This document shows, one piece after another, positions 59,524 to 64,000 of a stretch of 64,000 nt of DNA. Origin of the DNA: Halorubrum sp. Atlit-26R. Its GTDB lineage: Archaea > Halobacteriota > Halobacteria > Halobacteriales > Haloferacaceae. The notes below the pieces were generated by a model. That model made no database searches, was not told where the DNA came from, and worked only from the letters and a program-made list of their open reading frames with translations. The position numbers and the translations under genes are program-made. How positions within the stretch are numbered: the stretch's first letter is position 1; each line of letters starts with the position of its first letter. The stretch spans positions 62,001 through 126,000 of the forward strand of contig NZ_QPLT01000008.1 of assembly GCF_003666015.1 (NCBI RefSeq), written 5' to 3'.

Positions 59524-60189
59524 ATGGCAGCCAGTAACGAGCAGTCGACGACCGGAGCCGAACAGACCACCACCGGGCCGACAGAGAGTGGGGAGAACAC
59601 CGAGACGGAGTCGCTTCGAGACCTAAGCGTCGAGGAGTTTCGGAACAAGCTCGCGTTCGACGCGGACGTTCAGGGACTCCCGACGACCCACGCGTTGATC
59701 GTTCGCGACACGTCCGAGGTTCTGATCTATATCGAGCGGTCCTGTAACAGCGACGGTAAATGGGCTGCCCGTTCAGTCAACGTGCTCGGAGATCGTGTTC
59801 ACTTCGCGACCACAGACCGCGAACGTGCCGATATTGCGGCTATCATGGTTGAGGAGTTCGACGCGGATGATCTGACCGTTGACGACGAATACACCCAACA
59901 GATGCCGATCAAGCACGGTATCCCGACCCCGATCGCAGTCGACGGGGAGCCGGCGATCGCCGCGTGGCTGTTCTACCGGGGCGGTAGCTATGAGCAGGTC
60001 GCTCACGAGATGGGCGTCAGCAAGGAGACCGCGGCCGACTACATCTCGCAGTTCCGTCAGCGAGAGACGGGTATCCCGGACGGGATGGACCTCCCCGAGT
60101 ACGACGAGTTGGTCCCGGAGGTCCCCGAGCGGTTCGACCCCGATCCTAACGGGCAAACCACTTTACAGGCGTTAGGAGAACTGTCGTAG
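59524..60189 (+). CDS. HTH DNA-binding protein
   Basis: 221 residues. A C-terminal helix-turn-helix is visible at about 150-180: YRGGSYEQVAHEMGVSKETA then ADYISQFRQR, typical of sigma-70-region-4/resolvase-type HTH. The N-terminal 140 residues form an alpha/beta domain (THALIVRDTSEVLIYIERSC). Probably a transcription regulator. Start fixed by ATGGCAG after the leader; an open frame upstream passes through the promoter. Confidence 0.78.
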   Translation: MAASNEQSTTGAEQTTTGPTESGENTETESLRDLSVEEFRNKLAFDADVQGLPTTHALIVRDTSEVLIYIERSCNSDGKWAARSVNVLGDRVHFATTDRERADIAAIMVEEFDADDLTVDDEYTQQMPIKHGIPTPIAVDGEPAIAAWLFYRGGSYEQVAHEMGVSKETAADYISQFRQRETGIPDGMDLPEYDELVPEVPERFDPDPNGQTTLQALGELS

Positions 60190-60245
60190 ACCGACCCACC
60201 ACAGCCAATGCTACACACGACTTGGAGAGACGGAGGATCGCGGTA

Positions 60246-60737
60246 ATGTACCTCAACGAGACGGATACCCGTATGTTCCGCCGCGGAGCGCAGGGGTACG
60301 GTGTCGAGGTGTATGGCGGGACGCCCGAGCAGCGGCGGGCGGCGTTCGAGATCCAATTCGACGAGCCCACCGTGTTCGTCGATGCTCGCGAGATGGACGC
60401 TGCCGAGGACCTGTTCAAGACCGTGCTGCTGGCGGTCACCGACAGGGACGAAGAAGCGATCGAGAATCAGCCCAGTTGGGCCGGCTGGGACCTTCAACGC
60501 CCTCTTGAGGAGACCGACACCAACCTCGTTATCTTAGAGTTTGACTCGCTGCCGAGCGATGCCCGAACCAACGTCGCCCAGCACATGAAGGCCCTCGCGG
60601 AGAACCTTCGCGTCGACGAAGTCAAGCTCGGGTTCACATCCGAGGAAGGCGGATCCGTCGTTCACGCCGAGCCCGACCTCCGGATGCGGGTCAAGAGTTG
60701 GGAGATCGAGTCCGAGGTGGTCCGCGGTGAGCTCTAA
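60246..60737 (+). CDS. Protein of unknown function
   Basis: 163 residues. TNLVILEFDSLPSDARTNVA then QHMKALAENLRVDEVKLGFT resembles an AAA-type strand-helix arrangement but lacks Walker motifs. 56 bases after the HTH gene; overlaps the next gene by 11 bases. Confidence 0.62.
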   Translation: MYLNETDTRMFRRGAQGYGVEVYGGTPEQRRAAFEIQFDEPTVFVDAREMDAAEDLFKTVLLAVTDRDEEAIENQPSWAGWDLQRPLEETDTNLVILEFDSLPSDARTNVAQHMKALAENLRVDEVKLGFTSEEGGSVVHAEPDLRMRVKSWEIESEVVRGEL

Positions 60738-61242
60738 CGGTGACCCGGGCGACGCCGAACCCGACGAAGGTGGGTCGAGCGGCGGTCACGTCGGGCCGAT
60801 CGTGTTCTCGGACCCGGACGCCCGTCGCCGGCTTGAACAGAGCGGGGAAGTCGTTACCTTCCGGACGAGCCAGCGGACGACGGGCGAGACGTGGTGGCGG
60901 AAGTCCCGGACGGGAGAGAAGATGGGCGACTGTCGCGTCGAGTTGATCGGCCCGGTCGACTCATCCGACCGCTCCGCCATCCGCGACTACCATCGGGACG
61001 CCGGGTTCCGCAGCGCCCGCGAGTGGGAGGAGGCGATCGAGGAGTTCCACGGCGAGCTTCCGGAGGGCTACCTGTATCGCGTGACCAGCGACGAGATATG
61101 GGCGGAGTGCGAGTCGTGTCACACCTACTCCCCGGAGGTCGCGACGGTCGGCCGGGGTCCGAACGTCACCAACCTGTGCCCAGACTGTCGTCGACTACCG
61201 GGCGGCTCGCAGTCCGGAGAGGGGGGTGACCATGCCGAGTGA
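60727..61242 (+). CDS. ASCH-like domain with C-terminal zinc ribbon
   Basis: 171 residues from GTG. IVFSDPDARRRLEQSGEVVT, then FRTSQRTTGETWWRKSRTGE, GDCRVELIG, GFRSAREWEEAIEEFHGELP and LYRVT follow the ASCH/YqfB pattern. CESC (about 136) and CPDC (about 155) form a zinc ribbon. Second ASCH-type gene in the window. Possible role in recognising modified nucleosides (inference). Confidence 0.7.
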   Translation: MSSNGDPGDAEPDEGGSSGGHVGPIVFSDPDARRRLEQSGEVVTFRTSQRTTGETWWRKSRTGEKMGDCRVELIGPVDSSDRSAIRDYHRDAGFRSAREWEEAIEEFHGELPEGYLYRVTSDEIWAECESCHTYSPEVATVGRGPNVTNLCPDCRRLPGGSQSGEGGDHAE

Positions 61243-61765
61243 GACGCCCGACCCCAAGTGGGGCCCGGGGCAGGTCGTTCTCCGACACAAGACGGCGTGG
61301 TACCATCACGTCGTTTCCCGGTACGTCGACGTCGACGACGGGAGCGTTCTCTACGAGATCGCGGGCCCGACCCACACCGGGAGCAAGTTCATCCCGGAGC
61401 GCGAGGCGATCCACGACTACCAGAGCGCCGGGTTCCGAATCCCGCCGGAAGTCAAGCCTGCGACCGTGTTCGGGACGGAGGTCGAGGGCATCCTCTACGG
61501 CTACAAGGACGAGCCGCACGTCCCCGTTGAGGGCAAGGAGACCCCGATCAAGGTAGGCGACGCGGTCGACGACAGCGACGCCCACGCTGACACCGGCGAC
61601 GAGCAGACGCCAGCAGTCCGAGGGCCGCGTCCTGACCACTTTTCGCACTCCGCGATGGGATGTGACGGGCAGTTCCACTTCGACGACGCTGACGGCTGTT
61701 ACCGGTGCCTCAGTTGCGGTGCCGAGCGGCCGTTTTACGCGTGGCAGGAAGACCTCCCCCAGTAG
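61232..61765 (+). CDS. Small-barrel plus zinc-ribbon protein
   Basis: 177 residues. KWGPGQVVLRHKTAWYHHVV then RYVDVDDGSVLYEIAG suggests a barrel; CYRCLSCGAERPF (about 158) is a C-x2-C pair, with MGCDG upstream as possible partner. Overlaps the ASCH gene by 11 bases. Confidence 0.66.
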   Translation: MPSETPDPKWGPGQVVLRHKTAWYHHVVSRYVDVDDGSVLYEIAGPTHTGSKFIPEREAIHDYQSAGFRIPPEVKPATVFGTEVEGILYGYKDEPHVPVEGKETPIKVGDAVDDSDAHADTGDEQTPAVRGPRPDHFSHSAMGCDGQFHFDDADGCYRCLSCGAERPFYAWQEDLPQ

Positions 61766-61796
61766 TCTTATCCGGTATCCTTCTGTCGGGTGACAC

Positions 61797-62318
61797 ATGG
61801 GACACCCACAGCCTGCGGTCGATTTTCTCACCTCTGTCGCAGACGAAGTAGGGATAACAGCCCCCGAGATACCATTTGCCGAGTGGTACTTGATCGAGGG
61901 CGTCGACGCCGAGCGGGGGGACGATATTCGTGATCACCCCGAAGTGTGGAACAAGGGGCTGACGCTCCCTGACGAGCTTCGCAATCTCTCGCCGGAGGAC
62001 TATATCGCGATCCGCCCATTCGAGGGGACAGTCAACCTCAATGCTGCCGCTATCGGACTTGGCCTGAATAACGTCACATACGAGCCCAAGGCGTTCTCCG
62101 GACTTGTCTACCGACCGGGGAGTGACGCGACGATCATCGTCTACGGGGGGTATCTCTACCTCGCGATCGCGGAATCAAAAGAGGAGGCCGTCGCTGGGGT
62201 CGAGCAGCTACCCGACGACCTCGAACGGATAGGAATCGGTGATGAGATGGTATTCACCTCCGAACCGGTCGCACGCTCGGTCGAGGACTTCATGCGCGAC
62301 GGGGCGGGTCTGGAATAG
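61797..62318 (+). CDS. TBP-derived protein containing one TBP repeat
   Basis: 173 residues. Residues about 78-145 match the second repeat of haloarchaeal TATA-binding protein: NLNAAAIGLGLNNVTYEP, FSGLVYR, ATIIVYGG and SKEEAVAGVEQLPDDLERIG. Normal TBP has two such repeats forming a saddle. Here the N-terminal 75 residues do not resemble TBP. The stirrup Phe (KAFSG) is kept; the second intercalating position reads Tyr. It may dimerise or pair with host TBP. No element module upstream (CTTATC about 30 bases before ATG). The gene at 62319 follows without a gap. Confidence 0.85.
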   Translation: MGHPQPAVDFLTSVADEVGITAPEIPFAEWYLIEGVDAERGDDIRDHPEVWNKGLTLPDELRNLSPEDYIAIRPFEGTVNLNAAAIGLGLNNVTYEPKAFSGLVYRPGSDATIIVYGGYLYLAIAESKEEAVAGVEQLPDDLERIGIGDEMVFTSEPVARSVEDFMRDGAGLE

Positions 62319-63179
62319 ATGGCTCGGCTCTACGAATACGCCGCTTCCAGCGACAAGTCCGGCTACTTTCTCCGCGGAGGAACGAGCGGCAGCAACTACA
62401 CATTAGGCGTGACAGCCCTCGGACGCCGTCTTTTCGACCACTTAGGGTATGACCCCGGCGTCGTGAACAAGGAACGCGGGCCCCGGATCCCCTCACAGTT
62501 ACATTGGTCGATGTACGAGGCAGGACTCATCCGCCCCGGCGACTCCGACCCTTCGGGTCACGGTATCGACGGCGAGATCGACGTCGACGAAACAGAGCTC
62601 ACCGAGGAGCAGATCGACGAGCTTGAGCAATTCATTCGCTCGGCGGATACCAGTCGGTCCGAGATACAGGAGCTTGCTGAGATATTCGGTTTCGACCCCG
62701 GCCCCGAAACCTCAGATGCTACGGACGGCCCGAAGAACATCATCTGGGAAGTCCACGGAAAGGCAGCCGAGATCGTCGCAAACGAGATACAGAGCACGCT
62801 CAAGGGGAGGCTTTCGCCCGGCGAAAACAGCGGTCGCTTCGAGGTCGAGTCTGTGCGGTGTTCGGATGCTTCCAAGTTGTTCGACGAGACGACGACCTTC
62901 CAAGTCCGAACAGCCACAGAAGGCGGATCCACGAAGGAACAGCACCAACTGGTGTTCGTCGAAGGCGATGGCCTCACACAGATCACCTCCACCACGAACG
63001 TAGCCCTCGGGTGGGATGATCGCGTACGGATTCAAAAACAACAGATGGACATACTTGATACGATCAGGCGGGTATCGAACGGGCCACTCGATATGTACCT
63101 CGGCGACCCCGCCGACCCACCGGATATAGAGATCATCGACAGAGCGGCCAACCCACACGATCGGATTCCGAGACAGTAG
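62319..63179 (+). CDS. Protein of unknown function, coupled to TBP-like gene
   Basis: 286 residues; ATG directly follows the TAG of the TBP-like gene. Middle part helical (LTEEQIDELEQFIRSADTSR), then NIIWEVHGKAAEIVANEIQS and beta segments (STKEQHQLVFVEGDGLTQI). Joint expression suggests a partner of the TBP-like protein. No TFB zinc ribbon or cyclin fold recognised. Confidence 0.68.
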   Translation: MARLYEYAASSDKSGYFLRGGTSGSNYTLGVTALGRRLFDHLGYDPGVVNKERGPRIPSQLHWSMYEAGLIRPGDSDPSGHGIDGEIDVDETELTEEQIDELEQFIRSADTSRSEIQELAEIFGFDPGPETSDATDGPKNIIWEVHGKAAEIVANEIQSTLKGRLSPGENSGRFEVESVRCSDASKLFDETTTFQVRTATEGGSTKEQHQLVFVEGDGLTQITSTTNVALGWDDRVRIQKQQMDILDTIRRVSNGPLDMYLGDPADPPDIEIIDRAANPHDRIPRQ

Positions 63180-63230
63180 CGACCCCTCCAGATTCTCAGA
63201 GGCTCAGGCGTGCGTCGGCTCATCAAATAC

Positions 63231-63259
63231 CATACTGTATATAATGGAAACTACTAAGA
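63231..63259 (+). promoter_or_regulatory. Element promoter for 63294 operon
   Basis: Module CATACTG, TAATGGAAA, CTAAGA; leader GGGAAAACG. Confidence 0.8.
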
Positions 63260-63293
63260 GGAAGGAGGCCCTTGAGACAGATACGGGAAAACG

Positions 63294-63515
63294 ATGCTGA
63301 CGCCACCGAAAGCAGAGTCGGTCGACGTATCGCCACGAACGTTCCACCGCGGCGACGGCAGCGTCAAGCGGCGTGAATCTCGGCGGGAGGTCGCCCAGCG
63401 GAGGTCGAAAGCCGCGAAGGGTGAGCACGCCCGGATCAAGGCGATAGAACAGCGGCAGAAGCGGACGTTCGACGCATACGCGTTCGTGATGGGGTTCACA
63501 GGGGAGGCTGCGTGA
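63294..63515 (+). CDS. Small basic protein, unknown function
   Basis: 73 residues, unusually rich in Arg and Lys (GSVKRRESRREVAQRRSKAA) in a window of acidic proteins, so nucleic acid binding is likely. Followed one base later by the 63517 gene. Confidence 0.68.
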   Translation: MLTPPKAESVDVSPRTFHRGDGSVKRRESRREVAQRRSKAAKGEHARIKAIEQRQKRTFDAYAFVMGFTGEAA

Positions 63516-63516
63516 T

Positions 63517-64000
63517 ATGGCACTAATCGACGCCAACCACCTACGAGCGTGCCGGGAACACCGGGTCGTCTCCGAGGAGTGGTGCCCCGTGTGCGCGACC
63601 GACGCCGAAGCGGACGGAACATACGACGGGTCGGTGGGCCACATCGACCGGCGGCGAGCCCCGCCGGAAGACCAGTTACGTGACCATCTCTCCGAGATCG
63701 TGGAGGCCGCGCAAGACGTCGGCGGCCGTGTCACGATCTCGGTCGCGGAGCTCGACAAGAAGGAGCTTCCCGCCGGCTACACGCCACAGGAACGGTGGTT
63801 CAACGTCGTCGAGATACGGAACACCGACGGCATGGTCGAGGAGACGATCAAGTCTGGGAAGGATCTTGAGAACACGGCCGAGCAGATCGAGGCCGGCGAG
63901 ATCGACTTATCCGCCCCGGACTACGATCACCTACTCGATCCCGAGGAGTGGCGGCTGGTGTTCCGTGCGAACGCCTACGAGGTGGAGTTTGAACGGGTCG
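63517..64000 (+). CDS. Partial gene, N-terminal zinc knuckle, runs off window
   Basis: 161 codons visible, open at the window end. ACREHRVVSEEWCPVCATDA holds C..H and a C-x2-C pair. Then a helical and beta region (GGRVTISVAELDKKELPAGY). Not recognised. Confidence 0.68.
   Translation, partial: MALIDANHLRACREHRVVSEEWCPVCATDAEADGTYDGSVGHIDRRRAPPEDQLRDHLSEIVEAAQDVGGRVTISVAELDKKELPAGYTPQERWFNVVEIRNTDGMVEETIKSGKDLENTAEQIEAGEIDLSAPDYDHLLDPEEWRLVFRANAYEVEFERV

Overview
The window reads as part of a haloarchaeal extrachromosomal element: a large plasmid or a virus-like replicon. Codon use is GC-rich. Nearly all proteins are strongly acidic (D/E-rich, K-poor). The recognisable families are archaeal: Orc1/Cdc6, MCM, a TBP-derived protein, Tat lipoproteins and IS1341-type TnpB elements. 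I see no rRNA, tRNA, CRISPR array or virion structural gene, so plasmid versus virus cannot be decided here.

Layout. 1-893 is a replication-origin region: nested inverted repeats at 1-219, six iterons at 402-636, and two short palindromes directly upstream of orc1/cdc6 (894-2135). 2.3-3.8 kb holds small accessory genes. 3.8-6.8 kb is a conspicuously AT-richer block with two related lipoproteins, a rhomboid protease and a small membrane protein, bounded by inverted IS-like ends. 6.8-32 kb is mostly single genes or short operons of unknown acidic proteins. It also holds a Mom-like acyltransferase, a DUF6884-like protein and three TnpB elements, each of which splits a gene. 32.2-36.1 kb is a very large type IIG-like restriction-modification enzyme. 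36.1-43.9 kb carries a DpdA-like DNA guanine transglycosylase, a TatA-like protein, ASCH, ParB-like and N6-methylase proteins, and Zn-ribbon mini-proteins. 44.1-46.2 kb is an MCM homologue with an eroded ATPase site. 46-54 kb has an HNH nuclease with membrane helices, a SprT-like metalloprotease, a Dam-DUF4326 fusion and an eight-repeat HNH_repeat protein. 54-61.8 kb is a run of about 22 tiny, overlapping genes, many with Zn-ribbons. 61.8-62.3 kb encodes a protein containing only the second half of a haloarchaeal TBP. The last gene runs off the window end.

How it works together. The strongest global signal is one promoter module repeated about 32 times. It consists of CATAC(T/G)G, then TAATGGAAA, then a TATA-position box TTAAGT, at nearly fixed spacing. 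Usually a short leader ending in GACAGAACG follows, directly before an ATGGCA start. Orc1/Cdc6, MCM, the TBP-like gene and a few others lack it. A testable model (inference) is that host-type promoters drive replication genes and the half-TBP, and that the half-TBP then helps drive the element-specific promoters. DpdA, the DUF6884-like protein, Mom-like GNAT, several methyltransferases and ASCH proteins suggest that DNA modification is a second theme.
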